Of a stretch of DNA of 64,000 bases, positions 11,955-23,783 are shown piece after piece. The stretch's first letter is position 1, and each line of letters begins with the position of its first letter. The stretch is taken from the NCBI GenBank assembly GCA_965178125.1, contig OZ237747.1, positions 682,001 to 746,000 of the forward strand, given 5' to 3'. The notes under the pieces were generated by a model. It was not told the origin of the DNA. It did not search any database and saw only the letters and a program-made list of their open reading frames with translations. This DNA comes from Bilabrum cf. latius. Lineage: Eukaryota > Bigyra: Bicosoecida > Bigyra > Bicosoecida. Position numbers and translations under genes: made by a program.

Positions 11955-13718
11955 ATGAGGCGCGGCACAAAATCTTCGCGAAGAGGAGTTGCGGCAAGAT
12001 AGAAAAAGCCTGAGCTCCCCAACACAGTCGAAGATCTTGACAAGGCTATCCTTGACGTGCTACAAACGATTGAAGACGACTTTATCAGGGCGAATACAGC
12101 GGTATCAACGATGATTCGAGACGCTAGACCATTCGTGCGGAATACACAAGGTGCACTGGAGACACTGGAGCCGCTGGCCAAGTTTCTTCAATCGTTCGCC
12201 AGCGAACCCCATGATGATTACCTCAAGCGTAGATTCAATACGAACGGTACCGTGGACGACGAATCTATTGGAGCCGGGCCCATTGCAGAGGATATTGGTG
12301 CAACTGGGGCCGCGCTCGGCAGTTCAACTCTGGGCGCAGCAAGTATGCCGAGCTCAGCAGCTGCCGCAGGATCTTCCAAGCAGCCCGAAACACCATCACA
12401 GGCACCAATGGAAGGATCTGTCTCTAGCGACCCTGCGACTCCGTCAGCATAGGTCACGCGCCGCCATGCCGCTGCCACTCCGCGGTCGGGCCGCTCTCAA
12501 GGCGCCTCGGCGGGCAGCTCATCGGCGATGGAAGGAGATGCAGAGCTCGAGGATGCGCTCCTGCGAGAGCCTGCTGCTCCTGCATTCCGCACGGTTGTTC
12601 CCCACACCCCGGCGGTACTGAAGGCCAGAGAACACCTGGCGAGGAGCGCCATCGGGACTCCGCTTCACGGGTCCAAGAGGCGCAAGTCGAGAGGAGGGGC
12701 AGGGGCAGGGTTTGCAACGCCGGCGCCACCGGGCGCATACGACGCGGAAGCAGACGGACCCCTCGGTCTCTTCAGTCCTCCGGTGACGACTCCGTTCTTG
12801 CGTGCGAGCATGAAGCCGCCGAGGAGCAGCATGAGGCGGCGTACAGGCACTGGTCGCAAAGCTGCCGCAAGTGGTCGCAAGGCGTCGAGGGCACCCGAAG
12901 GACAGGGACCTGGGGAACAAGCAAACGAGGGCAATGACGAGACAGGCAATGAGGATGACGACGATGCAGTCGGCATAGTCGACGACTCCGACGAGGAGGG
13001 TGGTGGGGGCGCCCTGCTGGGCTTCGTGGATGAAGAGGACGACCTGGGGCTCAGGGCGTCCGTGCTGGCGGGGCCTCTGGACTTTGCGGAGCTAGACGGG
13101 GTGCGGGGTGCAGCATCTGGGGCCGGGGCGGGGGACAGTGATGGTGACGACGTCGGCGATGATGACGACGATGACGTGCTAGCTTCCCCGGAACTGCCCA
13201 AGTTCTCCAAGCGTGCAACGATGCTGATCCGGAAATCGATGGCACCTGCAGGTATGGGCCAGGGGCCACTTTTGGAGGAGGAGGAGCATGAGGATGAGGA
13301 GGAGGATGAGGAGGGAAACACCGACGCAGGCGGCAAGGTGGAAAGCAAGCCATCGGCTGCAAGTGCTGCGCAGGAGCGCAGGCTTCAAGATGATGATGGC
13401 GGTGGCGGTTTTGTGGGCAGTGATAGCGACGAGGAGGAGGCAGGAAGCGCGGCTAGGGGCGCGGGTGATTTCAGTCTCGACTTGTTCCCTTCCCAGTTCC
13501 AAAGCGGTGCGGGCGCAGTGCAGCTGGCGGCCGTGTGGAGCCACTTCGCGGCAGAGTCTACGAGCGACGAGAGGCCGAGCTCAACTGCGGCGCAAATCTC
13601 CGATTCGCTGGATGGTTTGTCCGAGCCTGTCGCGAGGCTGCTGCTTGGGTTGCTGGTAGGCCGCGGTTTCGTGAGGGCCTCAAACGTGGGGGGCGAGGTG
13701 TTCTACAGGCTTCGGTGA
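11955..13718 (+). CDS. DASH/Dam1 complex subunit ASK1-like protein (tentative)
   Basis: 587 aa, two in-frame TAGs read as Gln (12000, 12450), TGA stop. The first about 90 residues are helical and match the pattern of the ASK1 domain: an LDxxILDVLQTIEDDF stretch (family: ITLTLQEIDxNF), then RANTAVSTMIRDARPFV and LEPLAKFLQSFAS. The rest is acidic and disordered with TP motifs (VPHTPAVLK, SAIGTPLHG), fitting a CDK target as in yeast Ask1. The end (SEPVARLLLGLLVGRGFV then FYRLR) looks like a small winged-helix-like tail. In fungi the DASH ring couples kinetochores to microtubule plus ends. The N-terminal resemblance is short, so another spindle-related helical protein remains possible. ATG at 11955 is the first after an in-frame TGA. 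Confidence 0.45.
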
Positions 13719-13973
13719 TTTGATTTCAGAATGGGCTTGACGAATGCTTGTGGAAACCCATCAGAAATCTTCAAGCCCTCAGCAAAATTGGTTCAGACAG
13801 TCAGTTCAGTCACAAGTCCACGGTGTTGGGCAGTCGGCTGCAGGCACCCAAAACGGATCGTCCTCCAACCGGCTCCACTACGCCCACGCTGGCACTACAA
13901 TCCTGGATTGAATGCAATTTCACGTATTCATCATTTAAGCGGCTGAGCAAAGCACCATGGGCGCCTCGCCGCC

Positions 13974-16900
13974 TCACGACCTCTCCTCGCCCTCCTCATT
14001 CTCCCCGTGGTATGACTCGGCGCTCCGGTGCTCCTGCAGCTCAAGCTGAGCGTCGTCTTCGTCCACCACGTCCTCGTCATCGCTCTCGTCCATGGACGTG
14101 ATGGCAACACCGCCGGACGTGTGCAGCACGCCGCCGCCACCGCCCGCCTCGGTAGAGGCCACGAGGGCCGCATCGGACACCTGCAACCCGGGATCCGGCG
14201 AGATGCCACGGCCAAAGATGGCCCCGCGCATCGCACCGCCCGGCCGGCTCCCGGGCGCCTCCAGCTCAAAGTCGACACCCGCATGACCGCGACCTGTCGC
14301 ACCGGGCTGCCCCAGGCGGCCATCGTCCACACGATGTGCACCGTCCCTGTCGCCAGCAACGAAGCCCCCCAAGTGCTCCTCCTCAACCTCCTCAAGATCG
14401 TCCATGGAGCCCTGCAGCTCCATAGAGCTGCCAAGTCCCGCTTCCGCTCCCGAGCGGACCCCCTGGCCGGCGCTGTTGTGCCCGCCGGAGCCCGACCCAG
14501 ACCCTGATCCAGACCTGGATGCGGGCACCGACCCAGATCCTGGGGCATGCTACGGTCTCGAGAGACTTCCGGCAAGCTCCGCACGGGTGGGTCCACCGGG
14601 CAACCCGAATCCGCTGGGGTTGTGACCCTACCTCTGCCTGTCGTCTACCGTCGCCGCAGTGGGAAGGAAGTCGCCTTGTTCGGGAGCGGCCCCGTTGGCC
14701 GAGCTGGGCTGCATCCCGGCAGAATCGGGACCAGACTCTCCCGTCGCACTTTGATGGGCAGAGCCAAATTGACGGCTGCCATCCTGCGTACCACTGACAC
14801 CTCCACCCAATGAACTGGATGGAGCGTACGCCATGCGGCCACCCAGCCTGCCGCGCATGCGCTGCACCTGCGCACGAGGCCCAGTCCCCTGGCTGAACCG
14901 GGTGTCCACGCTCTGCCCCGGGCGGCTCTGCGTGCCCAGCGTGAGCACAGACCCGGGGCGACCCCTAGCAGACTGAGAATCGCCTGCCATGAGTCCCCTC
15001 CTCAGCTCCATGGACTGGGACGAGGCGTCAGCCTCCGCCAGCACGTCCAGCTCCAGCCCTGCAACGAGGGCTCCAACGGACACCAGCAGCAAGTACAGGA
15101 AGCAGATCGCAAGCACTACGCCAGCCGGCCACTCTGCATTAGGCCGGGGGGTGACTCCAGCCAAGCGCACGACGAGGAAGCCCATCGTGGGCAGCATGAG
15201 CACCACATGCGGTATCAGAGCCTGCTACCGGAGAAGGTCAGGGAAGGCCTCAGGGCGCCGCAGCATGGCCTTCAGCGGCATGGCGGTGCAGGTACAGCAC
15301 GGCAGGCGTGCCTGCAGAAGCATTGCAAAGTTGCTGCCAATCAGGCAGGACAAAGTCTGGCACAAAAAGAAGAACGCACGGTGGCTCCAGTGCCGCGAGA
15401 GCCAGGCCTCCAGCACTGGGTCACTGCTCACCCCGCCCTGTCGCAACAGAATGCTCCTGTACCACGCCTGCCACACGTTCAACAGGACGAAGATGCCCAG
15501 CGCGATGCAGAGCGTGAGGCTCCCAGCCCACTGCTCCTCCATCAGCACCTTGAGGGCGTACACGTACACGCTACCCACGGCCAGCACTGCCGCCGAGGGC
15601 ACGATGATGAGGTACGGCTGCATGCCCTGGCTCATGAACCGGGGCGTAAGCGTGGCCTTAGAGGCAGTAATAACGCTGGACGAGGCTTCGGAACGGACAG
15701 AGGCGAGGTACCTTTCGCCCTGCATGCTAGGATCACTGCGCACGCTGGCGCCTCCATTCACGGAGCCTCTTCCGGACGCAATGCCACCCGAGTTGCCACG
15801 GGATGAGGTGAATTCAGGGGTCTGCTGCGGCAGCTCCTGCCCGTCGTGATCGACGCCGTAAGGAGCGTTGAAGCGGCCCAGCGGGCGCACCCCCCTCCCC
15901 GCGTCGGGGCCGGGGGGGACAAAGTCTCCCTGTGACATGGCCGTCTGCCCCTCCTCGGATCGGAAGGTGGTGCGCCGTGCCTCCCAGCCCCTCTCCCGCT
16001 CGGGGCCCACACTTCTTGCGCCGACGTTGCTGGACATTCCTCCCGCGTCGGAATTAGTGGAGCCGGTAAAACTCGGGTCGCTGGCGCCGGCTAGTCTCGC
16101 TGGATCCGTGCCAAGCGCCGTACTCCGCGTGCCTTTGGTCCTGTCGTCGGAATCCGGTCCAGACCCAGATCCAGATCCAGATCCCGACCCCTTCTCTTGC
16201 CGTACCACGGACCCTGACGTGGACCCTTGGCCCGACCGCACTGACTTGCCGTCCGTGACAGAGAGCACACCCAGGTCCTCGGTGTCTTCGTCACCCTACG
16301 CGCTGCTGCCGACCAGGAGCGCTATGGTCACAGTCAGAATCACCAGGCCGAACTGACCGCCAAGGGCCGCAAAGAAGATCTCGAAGAGCCAGGTGGCAGA
16401 GCAAACCATGGCATACTGGTGGTTCTTGCACAGCAGCAGGAACTCGAGTCCGGGGCGGTGGTCCGTCGTGGCGTACTGCATCATCGATCGGAGCGTGTCA
16501 CCGGCGATGCTGTCTGTAGGAGACGCAAAGAGGTCCATGATCTGGTAGCCCATCATGCGCGGGCTGTTGAGAGCCGTTGCGTAGTCAGTGGAGCCCAGGT
16601 CGCCGGGCCCAGCGTACCGACCGCCGTGGAATTCCACCCATGGCGCGAGCTCGCCTCCGGTGATCGCCCGCGAGGAGGCACCCACAATGTGGTCGTCGTC
16701 CTGCCCGTAGGTACCGCTGGGAGGTGCCCGTCGGTATGAGGGCCAGATCACGACCAACACCCTCATGCCCGGAGGATTCTCGTACTGGAGTGGTGTGTCC
16801 TGCTCCAGTAGCACCTGGATGCGAGTTGGCTCGGCCTGCAGTATAACATCTAGCAGCTCTGCCTGGATCGCGTCTGCGAGCGCCTCTGCGTTGGAAGAGC

Positions 16901-19001
16901 CCCTGGGATACTCGGCCGGGTCGGCCTAGACAGTCAAGGTCACGCGGACCACCTCTTCGTGCAGCTCGCCCCAGCTCTTGATCCCATGCTTGTGGAAGTC
17001 GCGGCGGTACGGGGACTCCTTGGCCCAGGGACTCACGCACCGGGGCTTGCTCCAGGGCGCAGGGTACGTGTCCGCATACTTGTCGCCTGTGGCCAGGTCA
17101 CCGACGATGCCGTTGGGCTCGGTCGAGTTGCTGTCCCTCGCGACCTCCTTGTCGCCGTTCATCAGGTACTGCGGCGTGTAGAAGTACCGGGTCGGAAGGT
17201 TGCTCTGCCCCTGCATCTGTGCGCGGCGCCGCATTTCGGCGACCAGGTTCCGCTCTGCCTGCAGCTCGCGGCTGCCATGCCACGCGGGCCCACTCCAGCC
17301 CGCCATCCAGTTTCTGGCGATAGGCGCCCCGATGAGCACATGGTCGTTCTGCTCGCATCGGGCCACAACACCGACCCTCCCAGAGAAGTACCCCGCGGTG
17401 GTAGTGTTGACGAACTCCCAGACACCCCCTTCGATCGGCGGGAGTGCCTGGGAGAACTGCGGTGCTACCCGGCGCCGCTTGTCATTCGACACGATCGCAA
17501 CGTGGGAGATGGTCCCGAATGCAGACGCGATCTCTGGCGAGCCGATCGTGAATGACTGGTTCTTTGCGAGCAAGTCCACGGCTGTGGGTGCCATCCTAGT
17601 CGGCCGCATGCATTTGCCGCAGGAAGCTGCTGCGTCCGTCATCCAACTACCGCTGCACCTGCAGTGCTGGCACTTGTTCCAGCTCCAGCCCACCCCCAGC
17701 TCACCGTCCAGGTAGATCTGAGGGACCTGTGTGGTGGGGTGCTGCCCGTAGTACATATAATGCTGCCTCATCGTGGTCAGCTTGAATGCACAGGCCATGG
17801 TACTGCAACTGAAGGTTCGGAAGTGGGCTCCGGGCATAGGGGAAGGCCCCGCAAGAGCGGCAGAGTAGCTCCCCGCTGCTGCTTCCACCACCCCCCTATC
17901 TTGACCATTCCATGGAGAGACCCCACCACCGTGATCGTGGGTAGACGGCACACGCGGAACCGGTGACACGCTCGCTCCCACTACCTACGGAGAAGGAGTC
18001 GGAGACGGGGTCACGCTCGGTGTGGGCGAGGGGGAGGGGTAGGCGTCGCTGATGTTGAGTTCCATCGCCGACACCAGGCAATTGGGAGAGTTGTACCGGA
18101 GGCTGACCAAGTCGTCCCCGCGCGCTCCGGTGGATGCAACTCGTTCAGGACTCCAATTTGTGCGGTTAATGTCGGCGCACAGGACATTGAAGTCGAACAG
18201 CGGGCCGTTGTACCGTGTGAAAAAAAGCTCATAGCTGAGCTTGGGAGCTCGATCGAACGACGTATCGTTCATCGGATACTGTCCCCTGTCTGGCTCGTAG
18301 AGCCAGGAACCCGGTGGATCTACTTGAAGGTATGCGTTTGCGCCAAGCTGCGCCGCGTTTAGTCCCCAATGGGTGCCAGCTCCGCTCTGGACGCTCCTTT
18401 TTGGGTCCGTGGACCCGGCGCACGTGCCTCGCGAGCCGGACAGCCTGCCATCCCGGGCTTCGATGCCTTTCCGCATGCCAAATCCAGCGTATACTCCCGT
18501 TGGTGCCTCGCCGGGCACATCGATAAGCGGCCAGAATGACTGCATGTCCTCGCCCTCGGCCACAACGGAGCGCAACGTCGGCGTGAATGCCACAATCCCG
18601 CCGTGGCCTGCAGATTTGTGCAGGACAGGGACCGGTGCAACGGCAGAAGATGATAGAATCTCTTGAAGAGTTGCATTCAGAGGCTCTCCGTTCCAAGATC
18701 TCTGCAATCGATCGCACTTAGAGCGAGCCCGGACGGGATACCCGCTCGCGACGTAGCTCAGCTCTGCTGAGCGATCCAGTTGCTATCCATGCAAAGATGT
18801 AGCTGTCAGTGCGTCGGCATCGATTTGCTCGAAAGCTTCGTCGTCAACTCTAAAGCCAGAGCTATCCAGCGTAGCCTAAAACTCGCCCTGATACTCTGGA
18901 ACGCACCCAAGCAGCGTGCGGTCCGATCCAGCCGATACAGGGTCGCAGGCTGCCAGAAGCGACAGAGATGCAACTACACTTACACTTAATAATCCCTGCA
19001 T
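13974..19001 (-). CDS. Large secreted-ectodomain, multi-pass membrane protein, unknown function
   Basis: About 1,675 aa with eight TAGs read as Gln (18876, 18783, 17985, 16926, 16296, 15225, 14628, 14550); TGA stop. The ATG at 19001 is preferred because it opens a signal peptide (MQGLLSVSVVASLSLLAAC). An ectodomain of about 870 residues follows, with a Pro/Ser linker (PSPSPTPSVTPSPTPSP, near 325-338) and a Cys-rich segment (KCQHCRCSGSW ... CGKC). The first membrane span is FEIFFAALGGQFGLVILTV (about 872-897). After a Ser/Gly-rich loop come about five more spans (for example YLIIVPSAAVLAVGSVYVY, LTLCIALGIFVLLNVW, VVLAICFLYLLLVSVGAL) up to about 1320. The cytosolic tail is acidic with Gly-Ser repeats. 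I recognise no family; a receptor or channel-like role is only a guess. Confidence 0.65.
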
Positions 19002-19355
19002 TGGACCTCCTTGGTATGGCCCTGAGCTGGGGGGGTGAGAGCCGCGCTTCACGTTAATGGCGTCGCTGCGGTCAAAATTGCCTTCAGCAGCGACTTCTGA
19101 TGCGACCAATTGCCACGATACTAGCAATTTGGGCACACTACGCCAATCAATAGCACACAGCTGAGATGCTTGCTGTGCAGCGGAGCGAAAAGTTCAAGCG
19201 ACACCCACAGCCAAGATGGTCGCACAAATGGTCGCACAAATCTGCGTTCATCTCAGACCGCGATATCTACGCGCAACAAAAAAGCGGAGGACAGGTATTA
19301 CCGCCAAGGTAGTTCGATCTAGTCATAAAGAAGTGTAAAGTTTGTTTACAAGCAT
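19002..19355. other. Spacer between membrane-protein gene and importin-5 gene
   Basis: 354 bp between two genes on the minus strand: downstream of importin-5 and upstream of the membrane protein. The frame of the membrane-protein gene stays open to about 19136, but the signal peptide argues for the later ATG. No RNA gene or repeat seen. Confidence 0.4.
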
Positions 19356-22300
19356 TCAAAGGCGCCGAATGGCGTCTTCCACCGCGCCTTGCATGGCGGG
19401 CGGCAGTCGCTGCCAGGCCGCCTGCACGGCATCCTTTGCACCGCTTGATCGCAGATCCCGCAGCAAAGCCGCGATTTCCTTGCAGGTCTCAGGTCGGGCC
19501 ATCGTGATCTCGTCGTCCCCGCCGCCGCCTGCGACGGAACACAAAACAGTGGCGCCTACCCTCACGACCTGCTGCACCGCAGCGGGCGAGCAGAAAGCGG
19601 GGTTCTTCGCCCTGGCCTGCTTCACCATGAGGTCGTGGCAGTACTTTGCCTCGGGCTCATCGTCCCGGATGGGCAGATTCTGCAGCCAGGTGGTCCAGAT
19701 CTTGTCCTTGGGAACGGCACCCTAGATCTCTGGAGATGCCTTTGGCAGCACCTGCATCATCAGCTTGCCCATCGAAGACACCGCATTCTCGGTCGCAAGA
19801 TTGTTCTCCTCCTCCCTCGCACCCTCCGAAGACACGACGGAATGCAGGACCCTCAGCAGCACCCCCACCTTGGGGGCAAGGGGCGCCGGCTGCCTCTCCG
19901 CCACAATCCCAACCCCGTAGCAGCACACCATGCGAATCTCCTCGTCGTCTGAACCCAGACCTGCCACGAGCTCCGGCATGAGAGCCGGGAGCACTGCCAA
20001 GGCAGGGGGGCCGCACCACTCCACCAGGTCAACGTACTGGCACAGCGCGTTGTGGTAGAGGGCGGACTGCTGCGGAGACAGGCGGGCGATTCCAAACTTG
20101 GACCCGAGCGTGAGGTGCCTTGCCCACGTGTCGTGCAGGTATTTCTTGAACAAGGGGAGGTACGCCCCCCTGATGTTCTTGCAGATGTACCCCAGCGCGT
20201 CGATGCACTCCGTCGTGAGCTCCTTCTCATCCTCCAGCATCTCATCAAGGAACTCGAGTGCCTCCTCGTCCACGTCTCCCTGCTCTATCACCTCCTTCTC
20301 CTGCGCCTCCCGCCGATCCAGCGACTCTTTCACGATGCCAGAGAGCACGCCAACGGCCCTGTCGCTCACCGCAGGCGGCAGGGGAATGAGCGGCTTGCTG
20401 CTGTGCACATACTCGATGATATCCTCGTCCCCACCGGAGAGGCAGTGGATGAACACGAGCCGCAGAGCGTCGCACATGTTGCTCTTGACCAGTGTGCTGT
20501 GCTCCTTGACTGCCGCGTCCTGCAGCGCCTTCATCACCTGGCTTGCCAGGGGCAGTGCCTCCCTACCGACGGCGTCAGGGGCCAGCCTTCGATCCATTAG
20601 AAGGTGCTGCATGTACGAGCCGAGCAGCTCGGCAGCGCACAGCGACGCCTTGGCTCGAACCTCCTGGAAGCTCTTGAAGCCGATGCATGGAAGGACCGCC
20701 CCCGCGATTGCCTTGGCGTGCGGGCCGATCGCCTTGCCCATGTCCTGCACGAACGAGTGCAGCGCCTCGAGTGCCATGGTCTTGTCCTGCACCTGCTGCG
20801 TGTTGAGGTTCAGCTGCATGGCCACGCCGGAGCCCAGGAACTCCATGGTCATGCTGGACACGCCGTCCTCCTTGGTGGCCTCACCGCCGGTGGTCTCGTC
20901 CTTGACACTGGAGGTGAACTCCACCTCCTGCTTGGCGTAGTCAAGCAGTCGAGGCAGCACCGCGGGCAGGTACTTGCTGAAGCCTCCCTCCAGCACCTTT
21001 GCGATCGACATTAGGGCGCCGATGACGGCGGGCCTCAGCAGGCTGTCCCCGAGCAAGCGCTTGGACACCTCGCTTCGCAGCAAGAGGCTGAGCACCCCAT
21101 CGGCGTCTCTGCTGAAGGTTTCTTTGCCGACCGCCTGGCACAGCAGCCCGATGCACTCGACGGCACGGGCCTTCATCTGCGTCACTGCGTCCCCGTCGGA
21201 GCTGGAGCTCGTGATGAGCGACCGCACCCCGGGCATCAGCGCCTTGTAATACTTGGCGAAGGCCTCGTCCCCGATGGCATTCGCGACGTTGCTGGTGGCC
21301 GTCAGTGCGGCCGAAGTAATCTCCGGCTTGCCGCACTTGAGCAAAGGCACCAGCCCGCCGATGAGCTTGTCAGCGTGGGGCGCAAGGCAAGAGGCGGGGC
21401 AGAACTCCGGGTGGGCCCAATCCACGATGGCGGTGGCGGCCTGGGCGCAGACCCGGGGTGGGTTCCCGCTCTTCATGTCGCACGACATGGCCAGGATGGG
21501 GAACACGTTCCCTGCCGCGGCCTTGTGCAGCGCACCCTTCTAGTGCTTCTTGGCGTCCTCGATCTTGGCGGCGAAGGACTGCCCGATGCACGACAGCGCG
21601 CCCAGGGCGGCGTGCCTCACCCGCGGGTGCGGCTCCGCCCGGGGCGTGGCGCGCTGCGCCACCATGGCGGCCATGGCAACCCTCTGCTTGAGGTCGACGT
21701 CCTGGGCCCTCTCCCTCATCGACGCAGCCACGATCCCAACCGCCGCTGCGGCCGCTCTCCGCCTCTGCCAGGGGGCGGTCGAGTCCCTCGACAAAGTCGA
21801 GCTGAGCGCGGGCAGGATGACAGGAAGCACGGCCTTGTACCCTAGCGCGTTCGCGAGACGGTACAGCGCGGCCTCCGCTGACCTCTGTGGACTGCCGCTG
21901 TCGTCCTCTCCGCTCTCGTCTCCCTCCAGGTCAAAGGTGCCAGAGACCCACGCGGAGTCGTCGTCCACCTCGGTCATGAGCTGCAGGCAGGTCAGCAGAG
22001 TCTCGTTGGCGAACCCAGGTACGGCGCGGGCCATGCCGCCGGCTGACACGGCCATCGACACTAGGAATTCCATGGCGGCGTTGCGGCTTGTCTGGTCCCT
22101 GTCCGTTGTCTTGGCCAGGCCGGTGAGGGCGCGCAGCATGTTCGCCAGGTGAGGCTGGAACACGTCGGGCCTCTGCGCCGCCAGCGTGCTGAGGTGTCCC
22201 AGCGCCAGAGCAGCGTCCTCGTCGTTGCCGCCCTTGACCATGCCGCCGACGGCAGACATGACGCGACCGAACGCGGGCTGCACGCGCTCCCTGTCTGCCT

Positions 22301-23129
22301 TTCCGTCAAGGTTGCTCGCGAACGTGCATAGAGACTGGATGGCGGCCAGCACGACGGCTGAGCTGTTCCCTGGCTGCATGCCCTTCATGCACAGATTCAA
22401 AATGTCCTTGGCGTGGCCGGTGGCGCGGTCGGCCATGAGGATTACGAGGCACGATAGGAGGTGCATGCCTGCCTCCCTGGTCGAGGGGTCGCTGTGGCCC
22501 GCCGCCTGGGTCACAACTGGGAACAGCTCCGGCCAAGGGGCCGGCGTGCACACGGTAAGCTGCGCGATGCAGTTGCCGATGCGGCACCGGACCGCGTGGG
22601 ACGTCTCGCGCTGGAAGGCGCCCACAAGGCTAGCGCGCGCTGCAATGACAGAAAACGTACTTGAAAAGGCGCGGAAATGGTGTGTCTGTACGCAACGATG
22701 GTATTTGGTACGAAATCGGTCATATTGCTGGCTGGCATTTCGAAAATGGGAGACCAGCCCATATGGTTTCCATCACACGTGTTCAAAGTAAGCGTTAGCA
22801 GTTGGGTTACCTAAACGTTACCATGCAACTACAACTGATATGCGAAGTATCGAAGGTATCTCACTCGCAGCGTGGACAGCAGGGCTCAGCTTGCCGAACG
22901 GCTTGCCTTGCGTGAACAGGAGCTTTCGCAGAAGCACGGCGGCTACTAGTCTTCCTGCCTCGGCCTTGCAACCAGAGATAGTTTTGATCAACAGATCAAC
23001 GGTTCCAGGCGGGTTCGATTTAACCAAGCCTTTGTACATGTTGGCGGCCTGTGTGCAGAGGTCGGGGGCATGCGCGACAGGATCCAGCCAGATTGAGATG
23101 AGCGAGTGGAATTCGGCCAAACTTTGCAT
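19356..23129 (-). CDS. IPO5: Importin-5 / karyopherin beta-3 (Kap121/RanBP5 family)
   Basis: Nuclear import receptor made of HEAT repeats; it binds cargo (ribosomal proteins, histones) and RanGTP. Exon 1 22865-23129, intron 22640-22864 (GTGAGA...TTGCAG), exon 2 19356-22639; 1,182 aa, TGA stop. Exon 1 gives the N-terminal repeat (AEFHSLISIWLDP, RLVAAVLLRKLL) and the splice restores LSPAVHAATRASLVGAFQ. Exon 2 has the acidic loop DEDAAL/EVDDDSAW, DPHPRVR-like PHPRVRHAALGALSCIGQ, the family motif ECIGLLCQAVGKE, TMEFLG..., and a terminal LPPAMQGAVEDAIRRL, which aligns with the end of human IPO5. TAGs at 21540 and 19722 are read as Gln. The start has an in-frame TGA close upstream. Confidence 0.88.
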
Positions 23130-23783
23130 TGCAGATCATACAAGGCGAACGCCAGCGTCAAACAACAGCGCAGACATCCATGGTAAGCAATGGGTGGACA
23201 GATCGCCCTGACCGGAAGCTGCCCTACAACACACGGCCATTCTTCGCTATATCCCCAGCAAACGAAACTCTTGCTGCTGTACTTTATTCTCTTCAATCTT
23301 TCTTCTTACCCTCTCGCGGATGCCATCATCCTCTGCCAATATCTGCTGCAAAACTCCTTGGAACTGCTCCGGTCTGCGATTCAAATCAACAGCCAATTCG
23401 AAAGGGAATTCTGAATGAACTCGTTTCTATCAAGTCATTCCATCATACAACAACGGTAGTTAATCAATCATTGTACTCACGTAGGGACAGCCATATTGCA
23501 ACTATTAAGGAGTCGCGTACAAAGCAGTGTTTGAACTTTGCTCTTGCCTTTCGAAATGAAAATAGAGATTTATTGGCCATCCAGTAGCACGCTACAAACA
23601 GTTTGAACGCCGCGATTTCAAACTGTCCAGCAATATTCTAGCCGTCGAGGCGACGTTTAGTGCAGCCTTGTCAGTCCCAGTTGGTCTTGTGCAGTCTTTG
23701 TACGTTCCTGACTGGCTGCAAGCCGAAGAAGGCTCCAAGCTGCGTGGAAGAATCGAATCGCAACTGCAACTCAACGACTCGCC
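23130..23783. other. Divergent intergenic region, importin-5 / CEP135
   Basis: 654 bp, the longest divergent spacer here and clearly AT-richer than the flanking coding DNA. It contains only short open frames. A frame at 23668-23856 overlaps the CEP135 start in another frame, so a 5' exon of CEP135 in this region cannot be excluded. Confidence 0.35.
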
